Positions 1 to 10,912 of a stretch of DNA of 64,000 nt are shown piece by piece; positions within the stretch are counted from its first letter, which is position 1, and each line of letters begins with the position of its first letter. Location of the stretch: assembly GCA_963576725.1 (NCBI GenBank), contig OY755240.1, positions 30,337,932 to 30,401,931 on the forward strand. The letters run 5' to 3'. Below the pieces are notes generated by a model. That model saw only the letters and a list, made by a program, of their open reading frames with translations, did no database searches and was not told the DNA's origin. This DNA comes from Azorinus chamasolen (Eukaryota > Mollusca > Bivalvia > Cardiida > Solecurtidae). The position numbers and the translations under genes are program-made.

Positions 1-905
1 GTTGGAGCATATACTTGAATGATTGTTATGTTGAGTGGTTTTGCTCTTATACGGATAGTTGCTATCCTGCCTGATATTGACTGGAAACACATGACTGACT
101 TCTTAATGTTCCTGTTAACTAGAAAGCAAACACCATGCATATGGTGATCTTCTTCTCCGCTGTAGAGGAATGCACGTCCATCCTCTGTAAATAATCATCC
201 ACTGTTTTTCCATTTGGCTTCACAAATACCAAGAATATTCCACTTGTATCTGTCCATCTCATGAGTCAGGTCTTTAAGTTTGCCTGATTGCCTTAGTGTT
301 CTTACATTCCATGTACCAATAAACATTTTCTCTCTGCTTGTTAATTTGTTGTCACCAGTAGTATACTTATCGCGTCCGCCCTGGTGAAAGACAGAATGCG
401 CGGTCCTTGTTGAACCGGGTGTCGACCGAGCCGGTATATGAGTTGAGTTGACTTAAGTATCCGTTGGTGTGTCTTGGGAAATACCTCTGGTGGTTCCCAT
501 ACATCTCCATACCTGACCACAGCCGAAGACCTCCTATATCTGGTGGTTGGCCCTGGCCACGAACATTACTGTATACAAACTGACAAGTCTAGAAATGAAA
601 GTAGACACCCCATATAATTTTTAGAATAAAATAGCATCATCTTATGAAATCTGACTGAAAGTAGGATATCTTTTGAAAGGAAAAGTAGTAATGTGAAAAG
701 GGAAAATTGCAGGCTTTCGTCTACAGCCCCTGTAGTGCAGTTGATTCCCAGTTGTGAGGTACCGCTCGTCTGTCTCGTGACCTCTGGCCCAGGCGCGGGT
801 TTCCAGTTCACCTCTTGAATTATGCCCTTTGCTCTGGTCCGCGTTACTCTTGTTGCCAGGTCTCCCGGTCAGTTTGTGCCAAGGAGAGTTTTGCCTGGTC
901 ATGAA
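1..905 (-). mobile_element. LINE 5' part (endonuclease N-terminus), block A
   Basis: On the minus strand, the frame ending near 330 reads IGTWNVRTLRQSGKLKDLTH, a short gap, then KWNILGICEAKWKNSG, a stop, and further on RAFLYSGEEDHHMHGVCFLV. This is the start of an APE-type endonuclease of a non-LTR retrotransposon; GTWNVRT is the family's first endonuclease motif. This copy keeps about 118 bp missing from the block B copy. The rest (about 330-905) is the presumed 5' leader, with an open frame of about 86 aa of unknown meaning. The 3' portion is cut by the window edge. Confidence 0.75.
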
Positions 906-1607
906 TCATATCTATATTATATAATCAAACAGAGCAGTCCCTGATCAGACGCCCCCTACACGTAATTCATGTTTATGTCTCCACAATCAGATCTGTGTTT
1001 GCTGCTTCCAGTGCAATTTTGAAGCGTCGATACATTAACCTAAGAGCCCATGCTGCTTTTAACAGAACATAATAGAACTGAAAAGATTAAGTTTAATAAC
1101 ACTTATACATAATGTATATAGTCTAGTTTACAAAGTGCATCATACTGGTAATATATATTATAACAGTTTAACCCTTTACTTTTCACGCCTTTGAAAACAG
1201 AGTAAATCCAGATCAGACGGCTCTTGTATGAGCCATTTGGTCAGGGTCTGGTCTGTTTGCTTATGAAATGATATGTATATGTTTCTACAATGTCTGCCAT
1301 AAAAAATGTGCCTTTCATTATAACGTCATTATGAAAATTAAGTAAATTGATACTCATGATGTCAATATTCTTACTAAATGCTCATGAGGTAAATGGTTAA
1401 TGACTCTTCATTTGGTTATGGATCTACTTATTAGGCGTATTCTTATTCTGGCGAATAAAATGTATAAACATTATACCATATCCCTCCACGAGATACGTCC
1501 GACATATGATCACCCTTGTCGAAATTCGACGAGGATGACCGATTGGTTCTATTCTGTAATGACTGCATTCGATGACAATTCATGATGCTTTGTGTATTTT
1601 TCTGCAG

Positions 1608-1694
1608 ATGCGTTACACGAGAAAGGTTTCCGTGTGGCCAGTTGGTCTTGTTGCTAGACAGATGTACGCGTCACCCCAAGTGAGGAACGGAAAG
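1608..1694 (+). CDS. B3GAT: GT43 exon 4, second copy (block A)
   Basis: Same sequence, acceptor (TTTTTCTGCAG) and donor (GTAAGG) as 33562-33648. Upstream exons of this copy would lie left of the window, if they exist. The copy is intact, so it could belong to a working tandem paralogue, to the alternative allele, or to a 3'-only partial duplicate. Confidence 0.88.
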
Positions 1695-3339
1695 GTAAGG
1701 AAGCGTGAATTAATACTCAATTATGTTCATGCTTAGTGCGTATTGACTGGCCTTTTCTAACAGCTATGATCACGGCGAGAGACCGATTTACTCAGCGTCT
1801 TACCAAGACCTAAACTGTTTGTCACTTGGTCAAACGTTTCTAAAACATGTGATCGAATCAGAAAATTAGTGATTGAGCAGACATTAATTTCCAGCACGAT
1901 TAAATGTACAAATATGGATCCATATTAGTAGGCATCTCAACAGGATCCAAACTGTCATCTTTTTACGTGAATATATCAGTATTAACACATTACCCCCTAG
2001 TGACGCATTTTTGCGCCTGTATGAAACTCACATTGTGAAACCATTGTGATAAATGATAGGAGCAAATGCTCTATTTATCACAATGGTTTCAAACTACAAA
2101 ATTCTAAAATTTCCTTTTCTCTGGTTAATGCTCCTTTTCGGTAGATTGATTCAAAGAGGTTGGGTCAAAACATAGCCTAGGAGATAATGAGCTATTTTAT
2201 TTCTCAGTCAAACTATACCTTGCTGCGGCTCAGTCAAACTATATCTTGCTGCAGAGAAATATTAAACAAATACCATGTACCTAGGGTACAAAAGAAATCC
2301 ATTGTACATCAAAAATTGTTTCACAGTTTTTGTTCTTCAATGAATATCCCTGCGAGCCCATATTGTGACGCCATTTAGCGACAAAGTCACAGTCTGATGA
2401 AGGTTCTCCAATAAAGAACCGAAACTGTCACAATTAGTGTAGAACTATTTGATATGCAAATAGAATATGTTGGAAAATAATTTACTTAGAGCTACAGATT
2501 AAGGTGCGTAGCCAAAACTTTTTTTCTTCACAAAACCCTATACTCTGACCACTCTTTAGAATCGTCTCGATATGAACCAACTTTGAAGGTTCCTCAATTT
2601 CATGCCTTGACTTTACAATTTCCACAACTTTGTAATTCAAATGAAACAGGATACGTACTGCAACATTCCCCATACGTGACTATCATAGTAGGGAATATAC
2701 TGGTGTTGAAAGCTGATTTATCATCTAATCAAAAATATATACGTATCTGCTGGATTTAATTCTGCGTATATTGGTAACTTCCGTTCATTCATATCACAAT
2801 TGTCATTTATATACCTTTGAATGCAAATCGGTTGGACTACATTTTGCGTAAAAATAAGCCCGAAACGGATTGTGACCGAGTCGTATATAACAAATAAGTT
2901 CTTCCAGGCAGAAGGTAAAATGTTACTCCAGTGCCAGAAAAAGGAGGTCATACCAAACCATTACATACTCTGTGCTGCGGGGATATCCCGCAGCACAATA
3001 GGATGTGTGTTTTTTGTAATGAACACATGACGTTTAAGCATTGACAGTAACTTTAGAATCCGATCTATACAATGCCATAAATAAACAGAGAAGACCCCAA
3101 TTGGATCCAAATTATTCGCCGTCTCATCAGGATCCAAACCGTTTGCAAAGGTAATAACACATGTGTTTAATAAGTTTAAATGTGTTTGATGGTGTGTTTT
3201 TTCTGTTCAACTTATTTAAGCCAGACAAGGTCGTCAGTTTCTACACATGTTTCACCTTCGTGCCCAGGTGTCCGGGTAAAGACTGCCTGCAATCGTCGTT
3301 GTCTGTGATTTTCTGAATAAATGTTTCAGCTTCTCGATT

Positions 3340-3970
3340 ACAATGTACAATTGTACTGATTCTGTGTACACACCTAACCAAACTGTGTAGAATGCCCAGC
3401 TCTACTGAGTCTGAGTACATACCTAACTAAACTGTGAAGAATGTCCAGTTGTACTGAGTCTGAGTTCATACCTAACTAAACTGTGTAGAATGTCCAGTTG
3501 TCCTGAGTCTGAGTTCATACCTAACTAAACTGTGAAGAATGTCCAGTTGTCCTGAGTCTGAGTTCATACCTAACTAAACTGTGTAGAATGTCCAGTTGTC
3601 CTGAGTCTGAGTTCATACCTAACTAAACTGTGTAGAATGTCCAGTTGTACTGAGTCTGAGTTCATACCTAACTAAACTGTGTAGAATGTCCAGTTGTCCT
3701 GAGTCTGAGTACACACCTAACTAAACTGTGTAGATTGTCCAGCTCTACTGAGTCTGGGTACATACCTAACTAAACTGTGTAGAATGTCCAGCTCTAGTTA
3801 GTCTGAGTACATACCTAACAAACCTGTGTAGAATGTCCAATTGTACTGCGTCCGACGACACACATAACCAAAGTGTATAGAATGTCCAATTGTATTGAGT
3901 CAGAGGACACACCTAATCCAACTATGTAGAATGTCCATTTGTACTGAGGCTGAGTATACACCTATATTTA
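3340..3970. repeat. 49-bp minisatellite in GT43 intron 4, block A
   Basis: About 13 direct units with a strict 49-base period in the middle (units such as CATACCTAACTAAACTGTG followed by TAGAATGTCCAGTTGT). Outer units are diverged. Block B (35312-35795) has 483 bases where block A has 630, a difference of 147, exactly three units. Confidence 0.93.
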
Positions 3971-4133
3971 TTTCTCCAAACATATTTCAGCTCCGCCGTT
4001 AGAATGCCCAATTGTTCAGAGCCTGAGGATACAATTTACCAAATTCCAAACATATTTCAGCTCCGCTACTGGAAGGTCCAATTGTACGGACATGCCTATG
4101 TAAATGTTTTCACAGACCCAGTTATTCTAACTA

Positions 4134-4303
4134 CAGTAAAATCCCTCTAAACCGGAATTACATACTTTAAGACAGGGGTTGCTTATGCAACTTCTCCAAG
4201 AGGAGCTTTCTTCTGCATGACTTTCATCATGCATTAGCTGCCACCAGTCTCCAAAACCGATATTTATACTGAATTTATCGTCCGATTTAAAAGGGTTCTA
4301 CTG
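4134..4303. mobile_element. CAGTAAAATCCC-type MITE in GT43 intron 4, block A
   Basis: TA-flanked element with CAGTAAAATCCCTCTAAACC at the left and a matching inverse ending TTCTACTG at the right. The hairpin arms GCATGA-TTTCATCATGC flank a decayed GGAGC apex. It ends only about 30 bases before the exon 5 acceptor. The block B copy is 35959-36128. Confidence 0.7.
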
Positions 4304-4336
4304 TATATGCTGTTTTTGTGTTGTTGTTGTTTTCAG

Positions 4337-4537
4337 GTAGTAGGGTGGTTAACTACCTTTGACAGGAACAGGACATTCGGTACAGATATGGCAGGGTTCG
4401 CTATAAATGTCCAGCTTATTCACAACACCACGACTCTTCAATTCAGAAACAAACTTTACCACCTGGAAACAGACCTTCTCTCGCAGTTAAATATAACACT
4501 TAAGGATTTAGAGCCTCGGGCAGATAATTGTACTAAG
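4337..4537 (+). CDS. B3GAT: GT43 exon 5, second copy (block A)
   Basis: Same 67 residues as 36165-36365 with the same splice borders and phase 0, and no stop or frameshift. The upstream polypyrimidine tract has one fewer GTT triplet than in block B. Intron 4 in this copy is longer because the 49-bp minisatellite has three more units. Confidence 0.88.
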
Positions 4538-4582
4538 GTGTGCTTACGTTTAATGATTGCAAATCTATGTAGTCGACAAATA

Positions 4583-4880
4583 TGGCAACCATATTTATTT
4601 CATATTGGACTATACTGACAACAGTCTGCATTGTTTATCGTTCATAATATGGCAAGTTGATTTATTTCATATTGGACTATACTGAAAACAGTCTGCATTA
4701 TTTATCTTTCATAATATGGCAAATTTATTTATTTTATATTGGACTATACTGACAACAGTCTGCATAGTTTACCGTTCATAATATGGCAACTTTATTTATT
4801 TCATATTGGCCTATACTGACAACAGTCTATATTGTTTATCATTTATGATATGGCAACATTATTTATTTCATATTTGACTA
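4583..4880. repeat. 67-bp minisatellite in GT43 intron 5, block A
   Basis: Four to five direct units with a 67-base period: TTCATATTGGACTATACTGA, CAACAGTCTGCATTGTTTAT and ATAATATGGCAA in each. It starts about 45 bases after the exon 5 donor. Confidence 0.92.
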
Positions 4881-6075
4881 TTAGGGTGTGCACCACTGCA
4901 TTACCCATTTCGTTGTTCTGAGTTTATTCAAAATCTCAATACCTTCTGAATATTCATATACAAATTTGTTATGATAAAATATAGAACGTGGACAGTTGCA
5001 GCCATTTTAGAAAGTGAACTAAATATATATTTCTAATTCCGTAGGCAAACAGAGAAGACCCTGATCAGTACTGGGTCTACTCTGTTTGCAAAAGGCGAAC
5101 GGTCAAAATGCCTTTATATAAGGGAAAAGTTTAAATGCTTCTATATAGTGGTCGCATAAACATATCTTTAACCTTTAACCATCTTGGTAGCGTTTTAGAA
5201 ATGGTGTATCCATTGATACACTTCTTCCCAGAAACAGTCAGAATGTCAAATAGTATGGATCATGATGAGACGCGGAGATACGCGGAGATACGCGGCATCT
5301 CATCTGAATCCAAACTGTTTCCATAGGTAATCACTCATCCGTCCACAGCAGGTTTAATGTCAAAGCAGGTATTACCGATCTATACGATACAAGTTATATA
5401 CAGTTAAACATCTATTGCCTCAGTAAGAAATAACAAATAATGATATTACGATTATTAATCATATGTATTTTTATTATAGAATATGGGCACATACTTTGCT
5501 TGGTAATGGAAAAAACTGTAGAATCAGAGCTATATTATTTCATTAAGTAAACAGAAGTTAATCTGATCAGATGGTTCCTGTAGGAACCATATGATCTTGC
5601 TCTACTTTGTTTACACAACTTTCAAAGGCATTTTTTATAGACTAAAGGATTAAGCTACTACTCAAAACAAGTATTGATGTTGGTTTTTAACCCTTCGTTG
5701 TTGAATATTCATGTAAAAATAATGACATCATGAATATTTATTTATTTGCTGAAGTTTGTTATAATAGCATATGGACACATAATTGTTTTGGCTCTGTCAG
5801 ACACTGCATAATCAGATCTATAGCATTTCTTAAGCAATTATAAGCAAGCAGAGGAAACCCTGATCGGACGGCTCCTTCTACTTTGTTTGCAAAGGCGTTA
5901 AAATGTTTATGTATTGAGTAAAGGGTTAAACTACCACTCAAAAGAAATGTAGATACACTCAGTAGCTTAATGGCAAATAATACTGAATGCTCACAAAGTT
6001 GAAGTTTCTGTACTCCTGTTGTAATAAAATTGCTTATTAAGACCCTTATGTTTATTCATGGAACGCTTACTTAAA

Positions 6076-6136
6076 CAGTAGTAGTAGTAGTAGATGAGAC
6101 TCAGCGGTTGCAACAGTAATGCTAGTAGTAGTAGAG

Positions 6137-6167
<31 letters not shown>

Positions 6168-6168
6168 C

Positions 6169-6209
<41 letters not shown>

Positions 6210-6313
6210 CAGTAGTGGTAGTAGTAGTAGTAGTAGCAGTAGCAGTAGCAGTAGTAGTAGTAGTAGTAGCAGAAGTAGTAGTAGTAGCAGTAGTAGTTGT
6301 AGTAGTAGTACAT

Positions 6314-6365
<52 letters not shown>

Positions 6366-6380
6366 CAGTAGTAGTAGTAA
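6076..6380. repeat. (AGT)n microsatellite in intron 5, block A
   Basis: Long interrupted AGT tract with AGC and GGT variants, about 128 bases before exon 6. It makes long artificial Ser, Val and Thr runs in open frames on both strands; none is a gene. Confidence 0.96.
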
Positions 6381-6507
6381 ATGCTACATGTGCATTTGTG
6401 ATGTAATTTACTGCCATATATATGTTTTGTACAATGCACAAGCCACAACATGAAACATTGTCTTATCTTATCTTTTAATAATATCGAAGTACTACTTTCT
6501 GTTTCAG

Positions 6508-6609
6508 GTTCTTGTCTGGCACACCAGGACTGCAGAGTCATCCTTACAAAACGAAAAGAACTTCCAGAAATTATATAAAAACAATATAACGCATACAATG
6601 GAGGTTTAA
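6508..6609 (+). CDS. B3GAT: GT43 exon 6, second copy (block A)
   Basis: Encodes the same VLVWHTRT-containing C-terminus and TAA stop as 38286-38387. It follows a longer (AGT)n tract than block B. The three exons of this copy together encode 129 residues identical to the full gene, so selection has not yet separated them. Confidence 0.88.
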   Translation, partial: VLVWHTRTAESSLQNEKNFQKLYKNNITHTMEV

Positions 6610-7241
6610 CAGACCGCTCTCAGATAACGTGATAGTAATGCAACAAATATGTTTACAATTGGCTGTTTTATCAAGAGAAATAGTAGAAGTACGAACGGTT
6701 AACGTTTAACATTTATCCTGCTTTGGGAGGGTGAGTGAATACCTATGTAAACAGTTTTGATCCAGATGAGACGCCGAGTAACTCGGCGTCTTATCAGGAT
6801 TCAAACTGTTTGACACCCTGATTGTATTTTGGAAGAAAAATTGCTTATAACTTGAATTTTGAAAATGAAGTAGGTGAAAGATTCTGTAAAAATAATTTAC
6901 TCAGCAGGCTAAATGTTAACCTGCTTAGAAAATGTATGTTGGTAGAATATGTCACCGACTTCAGTTGTCACAGTTGATGTATCCTACTTTTGATTTCAAC
7001 AACACGGTCAACGTGTATCAGAGTTCGGATCTTGATGAGACTCAGACTTACTCGGCATCTCATCTGGATACAGACTGATTGCAAGGTAATCACGGATTTG
7101 TACCTCACTTACGGTTTTGTCCACAATTGTGGACATTCTCAGAGCTACTGTTTATTTGGCGTACGCTCGACTGAACACATGATTTTCCTCCGGTAGATTG
7201 CTGAAAACGGCATTGCAAATATTCCATAGTTAAGCCAGCTC

Positions 7242-8511
7242 AGGTCTTTAGTGGATTACACAGGATCCGTTGGGTATAACTGCTCACGATCACCGGTGGA
7301 CTTGTTGGGACCACTACTCGGCCTCTCGAACTATCATCTCAAAAAATCAAAACATCTCTCAAAGACTCACAACACTGCCATGATTGAGAATAATGAGACG
7401 TTTGCGTCACATGATATAGTGTCGCTCTTCACAAACACGCCCTTAAACAAGGTCATGCCAGTCATTCGTGAACGGTTGGAACAGGATAAGACAAATTTTA
7501 ATGTTCGGGACATAATGGAGTTCGGTGAATTTATCATGACACCCACATATTTCACATTCAGAGCAACCATCTGCAAACAGAATTTCGGCACCGCGATGGT
7601 AACCCGGTGTCCCCCGTCTTGGCGAACTAACTTGAACATGCATGTCCTGCAAACCGACGCTATGGAAACAAGACCGAGCTTCAGACTCTAACTGATTTAA
7701 ATACTGTCGATGAAACCCAGAACATCAAGTTTACTCATGGAGAATAGAATGATAAAGTTACTAGTATACTGCAAGAAAACCGAATCAGACCAATACCTGA
7801 ATTTCACCTCTCACCATCCATGACAGAATAAAATATCTGTAGTTAGAACCCTACTTGACAGGTGCTACAACTTTATCACAGAGGAACAAGACAGGAAATT
7901 TGAGGAAAGTTATAAACAGAAGGCACTGACCCAGGGGACAGTTAAGAAAGTAAAAGTACAAATAAAAGACAGGAGAGAGCGAAGTGCAGTAGTAAATGAA
8001 AAAGAAAACCAGACAAAGACCAGCTGACAAGAGGGCTCGTCACTATTCCCCACGTCATGTGTCTGTCGGAAAGTGTGAGCAGACTATTAAAAAAATACAA
8101 AATCAACACGGCAATGAAACCCCACCAGACTATTAGGAACATGGTTGTACATCCAAACGACATACAAGACATCGGAAACAGATCAGAAGTTGTGTACGCA
8201 ATTCCATGTAAGACATGCACTAAGGTGTATATTGGAGAATCAGATAGGAAATTTGGGACACGCCTTGGGGAACACCATAATGACTGTAAACACAAAGCCA
8301 ACATGTCATACACAAGAGCGACGAGAAAACTTTCAAAAACTACATATGAAAAAAAGTGCAATCACAGACCACCTAACTGTTGAAAACCATGAAATAGACC
8401 AGGAGGGCGCAAAAATAGTTGACATGGAAGGGGACTGGAGAACTCGTAAGAACAAAGAATTGATGCACATACGTATGCAACCAGGGTCATGAACCGGGGG
8501 CTTCTTACCTC
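7242..8511 (+). mobile_element. Penelope-like element with GIY-YIG endonuclease, block A (decayed)
   Basis: Frames in order: RSLVDYTGSVGYNCSR, then FASHDIVSLFTNTPLNKVM and YFTFRATICKQNFGTAM (RT fingers/palm of the Penelope type), decayed linker around 7830-7930, and EVVYAIPCKTCTKVYIGESD followed by RKFGTRLGEH (GIY-YIG endonuclease), ending with DHLTVENHEID-EGAKIVD. The RT segment carrying the catalytic Y-DD box is missing between about 7640 and 7790. Against block B this copy has a 24-base deletion near 7640, a 15-base deletion near 7935, and two A-run insertions (about 8000 and 8351) that shift the frame. Confidence 0.82.
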
Positions 8512-9183
8512 TCTGCAAACAGAGTAGGCCAAGCTCAGACGTTTCCTGTGGGATTGGTCTGTTTGCTTGGTATACATATGATTCTTCAATTTAAGTCAAA
8601 ACTAAAAATCCCCATTGAAACGTTTTACAGTATACACATTCAGTTAAAACATATTCATGATGTCGTTATGTCTTACATGAATATTGAACAGGGAAAGGTT
8701 TAACCCTTACTGTGGGGGACACGAGTCACTAATGTCCTTTGCAAATAGTGTAGACCCAGATGAGAAGAATCCTAGAGGAGCCCTTTCACTAGAGTCTGCA
8801 CTGTTGTCATGTTACACTTTTCTTTAGAAAAATCCCATAACATTGACCAAATGCTTGACCTATTTGAATTTTGAATAGTCTATTTGAATATTCAGCGTAG
8901 AAATGGTTTGTTAAGGGAAATGGGCAAAGACAAACGGGACGTACGGCAGGGCTGTAGGAACACTCGGATCAGGATCAGATCGACTTGATTCGTTTGTTTC
9001 CACGCAAAATTCTCTTTAGGAATATTCCCTACTGATGATAAGCTCAAAATGCTTATTGCGGCTAGTCCTACCTATGCACATGGGGTTACTTCTGTGGATA
9101 TAACGGGTATAAGAGTGTTACTTCTCTGGGATAGTATGATAATTATACTGTTGAGCTTCGATAAGAACTCGGATAACTCGAAC

Positions 9184-9517
9184 TTAAATGTTTTCGTTAT
9201 ACATGCACTTTACCACTGTATTTGCCATCGCGGTTGTTGTAGGTTAGTCGGAGAGGGGATACGTTTATTTACACTGTTTGTCTTTTAGGGTGGGGATGGA
9301 ATGTTGGGCGCCCATAAACCGGTTTAACCCCCAGTGGCTTTTGTCACTGACCGTTCCAAAGCGGTACTTCCATCTTCCCCCTATTGTATGTTTGTTTTGT
9401 CTTTGTGCGTCTATTGCTGTTTTTATAGTTATGTACATTTGCTGTTTCCTTGTGTTGCTGTTCGGGCGACTGTTTGTTCTGTATGTGGTATTTCCTGCAT
9501 GACTCATTTTTGTACGT
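9184..9517 (+). mobile_element. Retroelement 3'-end fragment nested in a CAGTTGAAC MITE, block A
   Basis: Carries the same sequence as the 3' UTR of the minus-strand element at 9601-10642 (proximal repeat GCGCCC, AAACCGGTTTAA, ACTGACCGTTCCAA), in the opposite orientation. It splits a MITE whose halves (ATAACTCGAAC repeats) lie on either side. Other copies are at 40993-41335 (same site in block B) and 26888-27232 (reverse). Confidence 0.65.
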
Positions 9518-9600
9518 TCGATATAACTCGAACAAAACGTTAATTCCTTCCAAAACTTACAATACAAAACAGCTTTAAATTGTATCGCTACAGCTATCTA

Positions 9601-9707
9601 ATTGGAAAAGTAGTAAAGTCAAGCAGGCAAAGCCACATGCAAGACGCAACCACCACCAAAACACCGATAGACAGCATGACACACACACACACACACAACC
9701 ACACACC

Positions 9708-9746
<39 letters not shown>

Positions 9747-10642
9747 AATGAACACAGAAAACACCAAAAGACACACAAGAACCAGGGACAAACGCTCCAC
9801 ACATGAACAAATCACAAGCACAAAGACGCAAGGCAAACAAAAGGAAGGGTGACAAAGAGAGTACCGCCTTGGCACGGTCAGTAGCAAAAACACCACTGGG
9901 GGTTTAAACCGGTTTACGGACGTCCTAACCTCACACTTCTCTCAAAGTCACCCTAGCTTTACAAATATTGTAAATAAAGGTATCCCCGCTGGACTTACCC
10001 ACAACATAGACGACGGTGAACACAGGACAACATGTAAAACATAGCATAATAACTGTGACAATCCGTCAAATATGTACTCAATGACTTTGCTGAAGTCAGA
10101 GCACCTGCAGGTAAGCCGTTAAGGGCACGACAGGGAAAAAGAAATACATGAGTCTGGTAAGCTCATCCTGTATCCAAGTTTAAGAGTATACCATCATAGA
10201 GTACTACTCTCGGCCTGTCATCGCGCAAGCAAAGAAGGAAGCGTAGCTACCGACTGTAAAAGGGTCGATAACCAAACATGCAGTGCGTTGCAATATAATA
10301 GGATCATAACCTTTCTTTTTAAATGTTTTAATGCGTTTTATAAACAAATCATGAAAATGGATATGACCCCGAATTTTCCTAAGTTTGTAGATAACATCCC
10401 CATAAAATTCTGGTTGAGAAATGCCTTGTCGCAGTAACGTCCGTAGATTGCAATTATATTTACTAATGAGAGGTAAATTTCGATAATAAAATTTAGAAAA
10501 AGTTTTCCGAAGTTTGTGATATCTGTAACCTTGCTTAAGAAGTTTATCAGTTATAACTAAATTACGTCTGTTAAAATCTTCAAGCAAAGAACAGGCTCGG
10601 GCAAACCTAATAAGTTGAGAAATATAAACCCCATAAGATGTA
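9601..10642 (-). mobile_element. 5'-truncated RT retroelement insertion, only in block A
   Basis: Block B has the uninterrupted site GCTATCTAAAACACATG (41401-41417). Block A has 1042 extra bases flanked only by TA. On the minus strand the first 450 bases encode an open C-terminal fragment: SYGVYISQLIRFARACS, LLKQGYRYHKLRKTFSKFYY, LLRQGISQPEFYGDVIYKLR. That pattern is the tail of RT proteins common in invertebrate genomes. The remainder down to 9601 is its 3' UTR, containing an AC microsatellite and ending near GACTTTACTACTTTTCC. Loss of the 5' end fits incomplete reverse transcription. Confidence 0.75.
9680..9744. repeat. AC dinucleotide microsatellite
   Basis: Imperfect (AC)n inside the 3' UTR of the block A retroelement insertion. 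Confidence 0.95.
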
Positions 10643-10912
10643 AAACACATGTGACAGCTTAATACATATCTAAAGTAATGCTGAAAGCTCCTACAGGAGT
10701 TTTCAGCATTACTTTAGACCTGTATTAAGCTGTGGCCTTACGAAATTATTTTGATTATAAATCGTATGACTTGAACTTCAGTTATCTCGAACTAATTTGT
10801 ATAGTCCCTTGAAGTTCGAGTTATCGAAGTTCAACTGTATCTCGTTTTGTATCGCTGTCGATGGCTTTTACTGTACACTGTTATTAATATGGGACAATAT
10901 GGGATTACAATA

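Larger units (their letters stand above)
9148..10835. mobile_element. CAGTTGAAC-type MITE with two nested insertions (block A)
   Basis: The left end CTGTTGAGCTTCGATAAGAA and right end TATCGAAGTTCAACTG pair as TIRs and are next to TA. Between them are the retroelement 3' fragment (9184-9517) and the truncated RT element (9601-10642). The remaining MITE body keeps the hairpin GAAAGCTCCTACAGGAGTTTTC near 10683-10704. The block B counterpart at 40957-41606 has only the first insertion. Confidence 0.7.

Noticed and set aside
3340..3970. Regular spacing resembling a CRISPR array
   Set aside because: Units are continuous 49-bp direct repeats without unique spacers, in a eukaryotic intron.
6094..6453. 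Long poly-Ser, poly-Val, poly-Thr and Tyr-rich open frames on both strands (also 37914-38376)
   Set aside because: They are the six readings of an AGT microsatellite inside GT43 intron 5; no start, splice or conservation signal.
9575..9896. Cys/Val-rich frames of 75-100 codons
   Set aside because: Produced by the AC/GT microsatellite in the retroelement 3' UTR.
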